DNA from: Ruegeria arenilitoris
GTDB taxonomy: Bacteria; Pseudomonadota; Alphaproteobacteria; Rhodobacterales; Rhodobacteraceae
Direction of reading: 5' to 3'
Length of the DNA stretch: 64,000 nt
Assembly: GCF_013035425.1 (NCBI RefSeq)
Contig: NZ_WQHX01000010.1
Location: 39,449 to 103,448 of the forward strand
Part shown: positions 52,123 to 61,120 of the stretch, in pieces
Layout: the number at the start of each line of letters is the position of its first letter
Numbering within the stretch: the first letter of the stretch is position 1
Position numbers and translations under genes: made by a program
Notes under the pieces: generated by a model
What the model saw: the letters and a program-made list of their open reading frames with translations, nothing else
Told to the model about the DNA's origin: nothing
The model's database searches: none

Positions 52123-53217
52123 GTGGACAGGGACAATGTTATGGTGATCAGAAACACCAAGGGTCGTGGACGCCTTTTTGATAGCGTTCTGGATACAGTG
52201 GGCGATACACCATGTATCCGGGTCAAGAGGATCGCACCACCTCATGTAAAGGTCTACGTAAAGTTCGAAGCCTTCAATCCTGCTGGTTCAGTCAAAGATC
52301 GTTTGGCACTTAGTATAATCGAGGCTGGAGAACGCGAAGGTCGACTAAAACCGGGGCAGACCGTTGTCGAAGCAACCTCAGGCAACACTGGGATTGGCCT
52401 TGCCATGGTGTGTGCGGCCAAGGGGTACCCACTGGTAATTACCATGGCAGATAGTTTCTCGGTGGAAAGAAGGAAGTTAATGCGCTTTCTGGGCGCGAAG
52501 GTCGTGTTGACGCCAAAGGCACAGAAGGGCTTTGGTATGTATACCAAGGCAAAAGAATTGGCCGAAGAAAATGGATGGTTCCTCGCTAGTCAGTTCGAAA
52601 CTTCCGCCAACGCCGACATCCACGAGACTACAACCGCGCAAGAAATACTCGGCGACTTTAAAGGCGAACGACTCGACTATTGGATCACCGGTTATGGCAC
52701 CGGCGGAACTGTCGCAGGCGTAGCGCGTGTCCTACGAAAAGAGCGCGCAGACACGAAGATCATTCTAACGGAACCGGCAAATGCAGCCATTGTTGACTCG
52801 GGCTACGTGAACACCCGTAACGAGGCCCATCAGCCGACCGAAAGCCATCCAAATTTTGAGCCGCATCCGATCCAGGGCTGGACGCCAGACTTTATCCCTT
52901 GGGTGCTGCAAGAGGCGATTGATGAGTCATATTATGATGAATTGATTCCAATTCTGGGAATTGAAGGAATTGAGTGGTCGCGTCGTCTTGCGGCTGACGA
53001 AGGAATTTTCACCGGGATTTCAGGTGGCTCCACGTTGGCGGTCGCAATGAAAGTGGCTGAGAAGGCTCCCGAAGGGTCCGTCTTGCTGGTTATGTTGCCT
53101 GATACTGGCGAACGATATCTCTCAACACCACTCTTCGAAGGAATTGAAGAGGATATGACAGAGGAGGAACGAGCAATTTCGATGTCCACTCCATCTGCCC
53201 AAATGGCCGCCGAGTAG
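52123..53217 (+). CDS. PLP-dependent cysteine synthase family protein
   Basis: GTG at 52123 or ATG at 52141 starts a 364- or 358-residue fold-type II PLP enzyme. The Schiff-base Lys is in NPAGSVKDRLAL (about 52-63), the phosphate/Asn loop is EATSGNTGIGLAM (about 84-96), the GTGGT cofactor loop follows ITGYGTGGTVAGVARV, and GGSTLAVAM is the C-terminal phosphate site. These make O-acetylserine or cystathionine-type substitution chemistry likely. It has a long insert with HPNFEPHPIQGWTPDF, found in a marine subgroup of cysteine synthases. No sulfur-assimilation gene adjoins it, so it may serve a specialised sulfur or amino-acid pathway. Confidence 0.86.
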   Translation: MDRDNVMVIRNTKGRGRLFDSVLDTVGDTPCIRVKRIAPPHVKVYVKFEAFNPAGSVKDRLALSIIEAGEREGRLKPGQTVVEATSGNTGIGLAMVCAAKGYPLVITMADSFSVERRKLMRFLGAKVVLTPKAQKGFGMYTKAKELAEENGWFLASQFETSANADIHETTTAQEILGDFKGERLDYWITGYGTGGTVAGVARVLRKERADTKIILTEPANAAIVDSGYVNTRNEAHQPTESHPNFEPHPIQGWTPDFIPWVLQEAIDESYYDELIPILGIEGIEWSRRLAADEGIFTGISGGSTLAVAMKVAEKAPEGSVLLVMLPDTGERYLSTPLFEGIEEDMTEEERAISMSTPSAQMAAE

Positions 53218-53629
53218 TTGTATTTCACCAATTTGCGTACCTCATTCGAGTAAGGAGAGAGTTGCGCCGAAACAGATACTGCGACTTTGCTTTTCCCGCT
53301 CCACGGTCCACTTGGCGGCCGTTCATTGCGCAAATACGTTGCGCATTTCGGCGAACTTATACTTTGCACGCAAACCGGTTGCTCAGGCAACTTCGACGAA
53401 CGTCAGCATGGAGTCCAATCCACGTAGTGCTCCCCCGTGTTCGAACGTTAGAAATCAGGCGAACAAGCCACACTCCAGCAGCGTGCCTTGTGCGGGCTCC
53501 AAACCCAAGCAGTACTTTCGAAAATATGCTAATGTGGTTAGTAACGTCGAGGAGAGGTTTCAACCTGCGATATGACTCAGGGCTGAAACTGCAGGTCTCG
53601 ACTGGTTAAGATCCGAGGGAGACCAAAAC
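53218..53629. other. Gap between cysteine synthase and DUF1326 genes
   Basis: No gene, terminator or clear regulatory palindrome was recognised in these 412 bases. GCGGGCTCCAAACCCAAGCA (about 53489-53508) is weakly similar to the dispersed repeat core in the opposite orientation to its neighbours. It matches too poorly to be counted, but it is the only possible exception to the orientation rule on the right side apart from GGGCTC at about 39353. Confidence 0.4.
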
Positions 53630-54277
53630 ATGACCGCTCCATCATGGGTGCTCAATGGCATTGAATACGGCAATTGCAATTGCGACTATGGCTGTCCTTG
53701 CCAATTCAACGGACGACCGTCTTCAGCTGACGGAAGCTGTCGCTACGCCGCCTTCACTCAAATTTATGAGGGACGCTATGGTGACGTTAATCTCGACGGG
53801 CTGCGCTTCGCTTGGATTGGTGGCTGGTCGGGGCCAGTGCACGAATGTGGCGGGGAGATCCTGACCTTTATCGATGCCCGCGCTGACGATCGCCAGCGTA
53901 ATGCGCTGCAGCGCATCGTATTGAACGAGGACACGGAAGAATTGAAAACCCATTACGCAGTTTTCTGTGCCATGTGCACGACTATCCATGAGCCGAAATA
54001 TGCTCTGATCGCGATGGTAGTCGATATGGAGACCCGCGTCGCTCATGCTGAGGTGCCGGGAATCGTGGTTTCGGATGTGGAGCCGGTGCGCAATCCGGTT
54101 ACCGGCAAGGAGCACCGCGCACAGATCGTCCTACCGGAAGGGTTCGCGTCGACCTTAATGGAGACAGCAAGCGGAACCGTGAAGGCGACCGATAGAGTTA
54201 AACTTGACTTCACTAATACCTTCGCAGGCATTGCGCGTCTTCACATGACCGACCAGGGTATCGTGCGTCATCAATGA
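53630..54277 (+). CDS. DUF1326 domain protein
   Basis: The 215-residue protein shows the DUF1326 signature at the start: GNCNCDYGCPCQFNGRPSSA (about 14-33), a Cys-rich block that probably binds a metal, then CRYAAFTQIYEGRYGDVNLD and GWSGPVHECGGEILTFIDAR. The family is often paired with a DUF2182 membrane protein; none is present here. Its biochemical role is unknown, with metal binding or tolerance the usual guess. It is followed by 200 bases without a gene before the last cyclase/TPR gene. Confidence 0.85.
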   Translation: MTAPSWVLNGIEYGNCNCDYGCPCQFNGRPSSADGSCRYAAFTQIYEGRYGDVNLDGLRFAWIGGWSGPVHECGGEILTFIDARADDRQRNALQRIVLNEDTEELKTHYAVFCAMCTTIHEPKYALIAMVVDMETRVAHAEVPGIVVSDVEPVRNPVTGKEHRAQIVLPEGFASTLMETASGTVKATDRVKLDFTNTFAGIARLHMTDQGIVRHQ

Positions 54278-54482
54278 TGTACTGGTGCCCGTTCGTCCTG
54301 ATCGCCAGTTCCCGGCGAAATCCACCTTCAGATCCACAGCAACGACTGTCGCCACTTGGCGACGGCCGTTGCAAAATTCTTCTTAAATTACACCGAAGGG
54401 TGCAAAAAGAGTTTTGCCCGCGCCGATGGAGCCCAAATGCCTACCAATTCTTGGCGTCGCGAGGGCCAGCGGAGGTTTTCCG

Positions 54483-56231
54483 ATGAGCCGCCGTCTAGCT
54501 GCCATTCTAGCTGCCGATGTTGTTGGCTATTCCAGGCTTATGGAGGTTGATGAACAAGGCACACTAGCAGCCCTACGCAAATCTCGGGACGTTATTGAGA
54601 GCCTAATTGCGGAGAACCACGGTCGGATATTTGGTAGTGCTGGGGACGGCCTCATTGCGGAATTTGCCAGCCCGGTTCAGGCTACCCGCTGTGCCATAGC
54701 CGTGCAGACCCACTTCGCCATCGACTGTAGAGAGATGACTGAACCGCAGTTGAAATTCCGGATTGGCATAAATCTAGGGGATGTTTCGACGGAAGGCGAC
54801 AACCTGCTGGGCAATGGGGTCAATATTGCCGCTCGCCTGGAGCAGATTGCTGAGCCAGGCGGTGTCTGCTTGTCGAGCACAGTATATGATCATCTTATGG
54901 GTATTCTTGACCTGCCGCTGGAGGATATGGGCGAACAGCAACTTAAGAACATCTCACGGCCGGTGCGGACATGGCGCTGGTCCCCAGCCGTGGCTAACGT
55001 TTCAGGTGACGATGGGGAAAGAACAAAAGAAGTATACTCGAAACCTTGCATTGCCGTGCTGCCTTTCGACAACATGTCCGTTGATCCGGAGCAAGAATAC
55101 TTTTCCGACGGCCTGACGGAAGACATTATAACTGCACTCTCCAAACACCGCTGGCTGGACGTAATCGCCCGCAACACGACATTCGCTTACAAGGGACAAT
55201 CCCCCAATGTAACCTCACTAGCTGCAGAATTTGGTGCGACCTATGTTCTGGAGGGCTCTGTACGTAAGGCGGGGAAGCGCATCCGGGTGACCGGCCAATT
55301 GATAGACACCAGCACTGGCGCGCACATCTGGGCGGAGCGCTACGATCGAAACTTAGAGGATATTTTTGAACTTCAGGACGAGATCACTCAGACCATTGTT
55401 GGTCGAATTGAGCCAGAGATCGGCCTAGCCATCCGGCAGAAGATCGAAAAGGCACCGCGCCCGGATATTAATGCTTGGGACGCTTTTCACTTGGGTGTCG
55501 CTAACTTCTACAAGTTTACGAGTGAAGGAAACAATGAGGCACAACGCCTGTTGCTGCGCGCCCGGGAGCTTGACCCAAACTATGCCGAAGCCCACGGCAT
55601 GTGGGCCTACGCGACCATCCTCGGAATGGTCTATTGGGACACAGAGCCTGATCCCGCGTTGATGGATGAGGCGCTAGTCGCGGCTCGGCAGGCCGTGTCG
55701 CTCGATAGTCAGAACGCCTTGCTCTACATGTTGATGGGGCGAGTGCAATTGGCTCGTAAGGAGTATCGCGCTGCACTCGCGGAGAACGAAAAAGCCATTC
55801 AGTTGAACCCGACCTTGGCACCTGCATTCTGCGCGCTCGGCGATTCCCTTGCATATGAAGGACGCTACGAGGAAGCCGAACTGCAGTTCGAAAAAGCGGT
55901 AGATATGAGCCCGAACCACCCACAGCTTTGGGCATTTTTGAGCTACGGCTCGCTTAACTTTCTGTTCGACCGTCAATTTGAGAAAGCGCTGGACTGGGCA
56001 GAGCGGGCCGCGGACATTCCGAACTGCCAATATTGGGCATTGGCTCACGCAACGGTAGCGCTAGCCTATCTTGATCGGATTGACGAGGCGCGGCAAATGA
56101 AAAATCGTCTGCTGAGGGAACGGCCGGACTTCAGTCAAAAATTCGCTGAAAAAAAGCTTTTTTTCTTGAAGCGGGAAGAGCAAATGGCTCTCTACTTGGA
56201 AGGGTTAGAGAAGGCCGGCATATCGGATTAG
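54483..56231 (+). CDS. Class III adenylate cyclase with TolB-N-like and TPR domains
   Basis: ATG at 54483 has GGAGG eight bases upstream; the earlier in-frame ATG at 54414 runs through a GAGCCCAAA repeat-like stretch and is rejected. The 582-residue protein begins with the cyclase AADVVGYSRLMEVDEQG (first Asp). GRIFGSAGDGLIAEFASPVQ follows, with the second Asp present and Gly where most have the base-reading Lys, as in the cyclase at 16.4 kb. GNGVNIAARLEQIAEPGG supplies the Asn and Arg. The TolB-N-like domain (CIAVLPFDNMSVDPEQEYFS ... LEGSVRKAGKRIRV) and TPR helices complete it. Sequence likeness suggests it is the closest relative of the 16.4 kb protein. Confidence 0.88.
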   Translation: MSRRLAAILAADVVGYSRLMEVDEQGTLAALRKSRDVIESLIAENHGRIFGSAGDGLIAEFASPVQATRCAIAVQTHFAIDCREMTEPQLKFRIGINLGDVSTEGDNLLGNGVNIAARLEQIAEPGGVCLSSTVYDHLMGILDLPLEDMGEQQLKNISRPVRTWRWSPAVANVSGDDGERTKEVYSKPCIAVLPFDNMSVDPEQEYFSDGLTEDIITALSKHRWLDVIARNTTFAYKGQSPNVTSLAAEFGATYVLEGSVRKAGKRIRVTGQLIDTSTGAHIWAERYDRNLEDIFELQDEITQTIVGRIEPEIGLAIRQKIEKAPRPDINAWDAFHLGVANFYKFTSEGNNEAQRLLLRARELDPNYAEAHGMWAYATILGMVYWDTEPDPALMDEALVAARQAVSLDSQNALLYMLMGRVQLARKEYRAALAENEKAIQLNPTLAPAFCALGDSLAYEGRYEEAELQFEKAVDMSPNHPQLWAFLSYGSLNFLFDRQFEKALDWAERAADIPNCQYWALAHATVALAYLDRIDEARQMKNRLLRERPDFSQKFAEKKLFFLKREEQMALYLEGLEKAGISD

Positions 56232-56383
56232 GGTGCTAAAACTTCACTGTGTGTTTGCGCAGGGAGCCGTCAATCAATGGCACTTTCGAGAAGTCGCGCC
56301 TAACGCAGATGTCGGGTTCGAACTGGACTTTTAACTTAAAGCCAAAGTCAGTTTGGTCAGCGCAGCAGACGTTCAGACGGTCA

Positions 56384-56519
56384 TGTCAGAAGAACTTGTC
56401 TTGAGGCGGGCAGGGTGGTTGCGTAGCTTCTGCCCATAACCAAACCTGCCTCTTTCAAGTATTTCAAAACCAGTCCCGAGATCATCCGCTTGGCCGTGAT
56501 GCTTTATATCCGGTTTCCC
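56384..56519 (+). mobile_element. IS6-family element, left-end remnant 1
   Basis: GTCAGAAGAACTTGTCTTGA begins a stretch of about 135 bases that is largely identical to the IS6 remnant at 58973, including the transposase start KPASFKYFKTSPEIIRLAVM and LYIRFP. The initiator is ATA instead of ATG and the element stops abruptly at 56519, where a dioxygenase fragment begins on the opposite strand. The element therefore inserted into or next to that gene and later lost most of its length. Confidence 0.78.
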
Positions 56520-56800
56520 GAACACCAAGGTCTTCGCCTTTACCATCGAGGCAAATGTTAGTTCCCATTTCGTATTCAGGCGTTCCGCCAATATGAAATG
56601 GTCCGAGTGCCGTGTTTTCTGACGCTCCAACGGGCCGTCTTGAGTTGATTGCATCAACCAACATTGAAACGCCGAGAATGTCTGACAAAAGCATGTAATC
56701 CTGCCGCCAGTCATCGCACATCAGACCAGTCTTTGTCGGGAATTCAATGGCTTGCATCCACTCTTTTTGGGTTGGCTCAATTTCTTTTACAGCTGCATGC
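56520..56800 (-). pseudogene. Hydroxyquinol/catechol 1,2-dioxygenase, N-terminal remnant
   Basis: The minus-strand frame reads RHLHAAVKEIEPTQKEWMQA, IEFPTKTGLMCDDWRQDYML, then LLSDILGVSMLVDAINSRRP and VGASENTALGPFHIGG, the N-terminal and linker helices of hydroxyquinol-type intradiol dioxygenases. It ends after CLDGKGEDLGV at the IS6 remnant. The catalytic half with the Fe ligands is missing. The 5' end also shows a frame change near 56800. The gene is dead, which removes one aromatic-ring-cleavage enzyme. Confidence 0.75.
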
Positions 56801-56926
56801 AGATGTCGTGTTATTTACCCCATAAACCTTCATGGCTGCGCCAATGGCCTTTCGCGTTGGAACGTTACTCGGTGCTCCCGGCATGCTACTATGCAATTCA
56901 TCTTCCAGCATAGGAGGAGTTCGCGC

Positions 56927-58723
56927 ATGCAAGTAAGATTCTGGGGCACTCGTGGCTCAATCGCAAAACCCGGTTCAGGAACAGTGCGCTATGGTGGCAA
57001 CACGTCTTGCGTAGAAGTTCGCTCGGCTTCAGGAACTCTAGTTATCTTGGATTGTGGAACCGGTTTGCAGAATCTGGGCGAGGCTTTGATGAAGGATAGC
57101 GCTGGTCCCATAATTGGTCATATCCTAATCACCCATACTCACTGGGATCACATCCAAGGCATTCCGTTTTTTGGACCATTCTTCAAGCCCGGAAATGAAT
57201 GGGACATTTATGCTCCACGTGGACTGAACCAAAGTTTAAAAAACGTCCTCGCTGGCCAAATGGAGTATACATACTTTCCCATCACGCTTGAATCCTTCGT
57301 ATCTACCATTCGGTATCATGACATCTTGGAAGGTGTGTTTGAAGTCAGCGATATCAAGATCCGAAGTCAATATCTGAACCATCCCGCTTTGACGTTGGGG
57401 TACAGGCTTGAGGTCGATGGTGCAGCAGTCGTCTATGCCTGTGATCATGAGCCGTACTCACGTCAATTCGGGGCTGGCGTGGCAGGTATAAGTGAACAAG
57501 ATCGCCATCACATAGATTTCTTGGGAAATGCCGATCTTGTAATCCATGACGCACAGTACACCGCAGAAGAATATCCATCGAAGGTTGGGTGGGGGCACAG
57601 TTCGATTGAACGGGTTGTGGACATGTGTCGATTGGCCAATGCAAAGCGGCTTGCTTTTACTCATCACGATCCGCTCAGACATGATGACAGCATTACCGAA
57701 ATCGAAAGAGCGGCAAGCGGCTACGCTGCGGCATCCAATGCGTCACTTGACGTTTTCGCAGCACAAGAAGGCACGTCAATCGAGATTGCTTACAGTGACA
57801 GGGTTTCCTCATCTACAGATAATAGTGCATTTTCGGCGGTCACTCCAATTATTCCGGCGCTGTTGGACCACGATGTCTTGTTGGGAAGTGTCGATTCGGT
57901 CCTAGTGAATTTGATATCGGAAATTTGCGAAACTGAGGACGCGCGGATTGTTGTAGCGGAAAACGCAAAAGAAGTTCTGCAGGTGGCGGCGGCCAAGCAA
58001 CCATCTCTCATTATCCTTGATGAGCAACTGGAGGAAGGCTTCTGCCTCGATGTTGCGCAGAGGTTTCGAACCATTGGAAGCGCGTACTCTGCTGAGGCAA
58101 CGATTATCGCTATCGCAGACGACGAAAATGAACTGACTAGCGCTGCTGAATTCGTCGATGACATTCTGCTTAAGCCGTTCTCGACAGAATACGCCCGCAC
58201 ACGTGTTCGGGCATGGTTACTGCGCAACACTTGCCGTTGGATCCGCTCACCCCTTCCGCACGATGAGGACAGCCGCCTTGAGTCTCTTCATCGCTTAAAT
58301 ATTCTGGATACGGAGCCCGAGGATCGGTTTGACAGATACACGCGGCTCGCGGCCAATTTGTTCAATGTCCCGATCGCGCTGGTCAGTCTAGTAGACCGCG
58401 ACCGTCAATGGTTTAAGTCCAGGCATGGATTAGCCGTGGATGAAACTACACGGGAAGTGTCATTTTGCGCGCATGCGCTGCACGAAGAAAACATGCTGGT
58501 GGTAAACGACGCACTAGCCGATCCCCGGTTTGCAGACAATCCACTGGTGACGAATGATCCTAGAGTACGGTTTTATGCCGGCTACCCTCTCGCACTTCCG
58601 GACAACAGTCGCGTGGGCACCTTCTGCGTAATCGATGTGCGGCCACGCGAACTGAACGAGCAACAAATCGGTATGTTGCGCGACCTCGGGCAGATGGTCG
58701 AACTGGAATTATCTACGCTGTAA
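56927..58723 (+). CDS. MBL-fold hydrolase fused to response-regulator receiver and GAF domains
   Basis: ATG at 56927 has GGAGGAG seven bases upstream; a longer frame from 56747 crosses the dioxygenase remnant and is rejected. The 598-residue protein has an N-terminal MBL domain of the PhnP/tRNase Z-like group (RFWGTRGSIAKPG, about 4-16; THTHWDHIQGIPFF, about 66-79; DAQYTAEEY and THHDPLRHDD later). Residues about 310-430 resemble a receiver: LIILDEQLEEGFCLDV with a candidate phospho-acceptor Asp and DDILLKPF with the Lys-Pro of the family. Residues about 445-598 form a GAF domain (IALVSLVDRDRQWFKSRHGL ... EVSFCAHALHEENMLVVNDA). It is likely a signalling hydrolase, perhaps cleaving a nucleotide second messenger. 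Confidence 0.87.
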   Translation: MQVRFWGTRGSIAKPGSGTVRYGGNTSCVEVRSASGTLVILDCGTGLQNLGEALMKDSAGPIIGHILITHTHWDHIQGIPFFGPFFKPGNEWDIYAPRGLNQSLKNVLAGQMEYTYFPITLESFVSTIRYHDILEGVFEVSDIKIRSQYLNHPALTLGYRLEVDGAAVVYACDHEPYSRQFGAGVAGISEQDRHHIDFLGNADLVIHDAQYTAEEYPSKVGWGHSSIERVVDMCRLANAKRLAFTHHDPLRHDDSITEIERAASGYAAASNASLDVFAAQEGTSIEIAYSDRVSSSTDNSAFSAVTPIIPALLDHDVLLGSVDSVLVNLISEICETEDARIVVAENAKEVLQVAAAKQPSLIILDEQLEEGFCLDVAQRFRTIGSAYSAEATIIAIADDENELTSAAEFVDDILLKPFSTEYARTRVRAWLLRNTCRWIRSPLPHDEDSRLESLHRLNILDTEPEDRFDRYTRLAANLFNVPIALVSLVDRDRQWFKSRHGLAVDETTREVSFCAHALHEENMLVVNDALADPRFADNPLVTNDPRVRFYAGYPLALPDNSRVGTFCVIDVRPRELNEQQIGMLRDLGQMVELELSTL

Positions 58724-58972
58724 GAAAACTTGATCCGTTCAGTGATATCTTTCTGGCCATTCCCCAATAGGAACCGAGAGTCCCAGTCGATGGTTAGTCC
58801 AGCCGCAAACCAAGCGTTCACGCTACCGGACGAGCGCGCTATCGAGGTCGTTGGGTGGCTGCCCCGGCATTGATTAAGGCCGCCATTCCACCGTCGACAA
58901 AGCGGACGTGTTTGAAACCCATTACAGTTAAGACATTCGCCGCAGCGACACCACGATAGCTTGGAGGGTCTT

Positions 58973-59176
58973 GTCAGAAGAACTTTTCTTGAGCGGGGGA
59001 GGGGGTTTGCGTAGCGTTTGGGAATGACCAAACCTTCCTCTTTCAAGTACTTCAAAGCCAGTCCCGAGATTATCCGCCTGGCGGTGATGCTGTACATCCG
59101 ATTTCCGCTTTCACTTCGAAATGTTTAAGACCTACTGCATGAACGTGGGATCGATGTCAGCCATGAGACAGTCCGC
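58973..59176 (+). mobile_element. IS6-family element, remnant 2 (left end plus transposase start)
   Basis: The element begins GTCAGAAGAACTTTTCTTGA. The transposase starts with ATG at 59024 (MTKPSSFKYFKASPEIIRLA, then VMLYIRFPLSLRNV). A TAA follows where the family has Glu, and the same frame continues DLLHERGIDVSHETVR, after which homology ends at 59176. Both the nonsense codon and the truncation make it inactive. Before it, 58724-58972 has no recognisable gene. Confidence 0.85.
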
Positions 59177-59218
59177 TAATCGCCCGACCAGCCAACAGCG
59201 TGGCTGCTAACGGCAGCA

Positions 59219-59388
59219 ATGTCCGCAATTCTGCCGTTCAGCAGATTTCAGCGAACGTCCGCTGCCGGTCAATGCAGACCTTCAGGCGAAAATTCTCGGA
59301 ATGACCACCAACAATGACCGCTATCTGTTCCTAAGCTGTCATCTGACTGAAAGCCTCAGATGACCGCGTTGAGCCCTTTGCGGACCGA
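59219..59388 (+). repeat. Dispersed intergenic repeat, copy 21 (cluster)
   Basis: GTCCGCAATTCTGCCGTTCA, with GCAGATTTCAGCGAACGTCC, forms a degenerate flank (59219-59280). A second unit, AGATGACCGCGTTGAGCCCT with TTGCGGACC, lies at 59359-59388. The core is in GAGCCC orientation and closely matches copy 10 (TTGAGCCCTTTGC). The region 59177-59521 contains no gene. Confidence 0.75.
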
Positions 59389-59521
59389 CCGAACTTGAAC
59401 AGAGTACCCGGGTCAGATAGTTTCGCAACGGAAGCCAAGACGCTTCTGCGTTGCTCAAAAAGTGATCCACATTGCGACGACCTTGTGCGGCAATTCTTGA
59501 TTGCCAGATTGGACCGTGAAG

Positions 59522-61096
59522 ATGCATCCAAACGCGTTGACATCAGAAGAAACGAAATTCTCGCTGGTTGTTGCAGTATCGCTCGCTTTCTTTTTCACAT
59601 CGGGACAAGAGGCCGCTGCGCAAAAATCCTGTGCTACTGAATTGCCGTCACTTCCTGACGTGATGCTTTCTCAGACGTCTGCTGAAACCGAGCCTGTATC
59701 ACACTGTAAGGTCGCGGGTTTGATCGGTGGCAAGATCAATTTCGAGCTTCTGCTGCCAGATGATTGGAATGGCAAATTTGTCATGGGCGGAGGAGGCGGT
59801 TTCGTAGGATCGGTGATGAATACATCGCTGATGTTTAACTCTCTCCAATCGGGCTATGCGACCGTCGGTACCGATACAGGCCACCAGGGCCATCCGGGTG
59901 ACGCAAGTTGGGCTCTAAATGATTTGGAAGCTCTCGTAAATTTTGGACATTTGGCAGTGCACCGAACAGCGGTAACAGCCAAGGCACTGACCAACGCTTT
60001 TTATGGAAAGCCGATTTCCTACAGTTACTTCACAGGCTGCTCTCGCGGCGGCGGCCAAGCAATTATGTCGGCACTACGCTATCCCGAGGATTTCGACGCC
60101 GTGGTTGCAGGGGCACAGGCCCATAACTGGACGGGAATCGCAGTGCAGGCGACCCAAATCAATCAGGCAATGTACCCGGACCCGCAAGACTTAACGCAGG
60201 CAGTTGTAGGACCTAACGCACAGGCGCTGGTCGAAACTTCTTATCTCGCAGCCTGTGATGGATTGGATGGGCTAGAAGACGGTATTCTCAACGACCCACG
60301 ACAGTGCAATTTCGATGTTTCTAGCCTGCAATGCGAAGGTGGTAAGTCCGTAAACTGCTTGAGCGCCGAGGAAGTCGCGGCATTCAAAGTCGTCTATGAT
60401 GGACCGTCGGACTCTGATGGCAACAGTCTCTACTACGGCTTTCCCTTTGGTGGGGAAACGGCTCCAAACGGTTGGAGCCGCTGGATATCCGGTGGATTGA
60501 GTTATTTTGATGGAGACTTCCAAGAAGGTGTCGGGGCCGGTGGATTTGAGGCTCCGGTGTCTCCCAGTGCCTTGTTCAGCTTCGGCAACGGTATCATGAA
60601 GTACTTCGTCTACAATGATCCCAATTGGACGTATGTGGATTTTGACTTCAGCAACTACGCGAAGGACTCAGCGGCAGCAGCGGAGACGCTGAATGCGACG
60701 GACCCTGACCTATCGGCTTTCCGCGCACGAGGCGGAAAAATGCTGCTGTATTCGGGTTGGCACGATAGTGCAGCATCCGGGTTGGCGATGATTGGATATT
60801 ATGAGGATCTCCTAGAATACGACTCAAGTGCGGCTGACGACATCCGATTGTTCATGATGCCGGGGGTAGAGCATTGCTTTGGAGGTCCCGGACCTTCGTG
60901 GGTAAATTTCCTGACCGAAATCGACGCGTGGGTAGAGTCGGGTGAAGCTCCTGATGAAATTACTGCGTATTGGCTTGACGAGCAGGCGCGACCAACTGGT
61001 GCTAGGCCTATATGCGCGTATCCGAGTGTTGCAAAGTATGACGGGAAAGGCGACCCACGTGATCCCGCTAGCTTTTCATGTCGCTTCGAAAATTGA
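59522..61096 (+). CDS. Tannase/feruloyl esterase family protein, exported
   Basis: ATG at 59522 (MHPNALTSEETKFS) starts just before a signal peptide (LVVAVSLAFFFTSGQEAAAQ); a TTG seven codons upstream is possible. The 524-residue protein has the family nucleophile block YFTGCSRGGGQAIMSALRYP (Cys next to the Ser nucleophile), the Asp in YSGWHDSAAS and the His in MMPGVEHCFGG. The Cys after the His normally forms a disulfide with the Cys before the Ser, a hallmark of the family. EDGILNDPRQCNFDV and GPNAQALV also fit. It cleaves ester bonds of plant-derived phenolic acids or aromatic esters outside the cytoplasm. No transporter for the products adjoins it. Confidence 0.88.
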   Translation: MHPNALTSEETKFSLVVAVSLAFFFTSGQEAAAQKSCATELPSLPDVMLSQTSAETEPVSHCKVAGLIGGKINFELLLPDDWNGKFVMGGGGGFVGSVMNTSLMFNSLQSGYATVGTDTGHQGHPGDASWALNDLEALVNFGHLAVHRTAVTAKALTNAFYGKPISYSYFTGCSRGGGQAIMSALRYPEDFDAVVAGAQAHNWTGIAVQATQINQAMYPDPQDLTQAVVGPNAQALVETSYLAACDGLDGLEDGILNDPRQCNFDVSSLQCEGGKSVNCLSAEEVAAFKVVYDGPSDSDGNSLYYGFPFGGETAPNGWSRWISGGLSYFDGDFQEGVGAGGFEAPVSPSALFSFGNGIMKYFVYNDPNWTYVDFDFSNYAKDSAAAAETLNATDPDLSAFRARGGKMLLYSGWHDSAASGLAMIGYYEDLLEYDSSAADDIRLFMMPGVEHCFGGPGPSWVNFLTEIDAWVESGEAPDEITAYWLDEQARPTGARPICAYPSVAKYDGKGDPRDPASFSCRFEN

Positions 61097-61120
61097 CGGC
61101 TCTCAGATAAATTCGGATGG

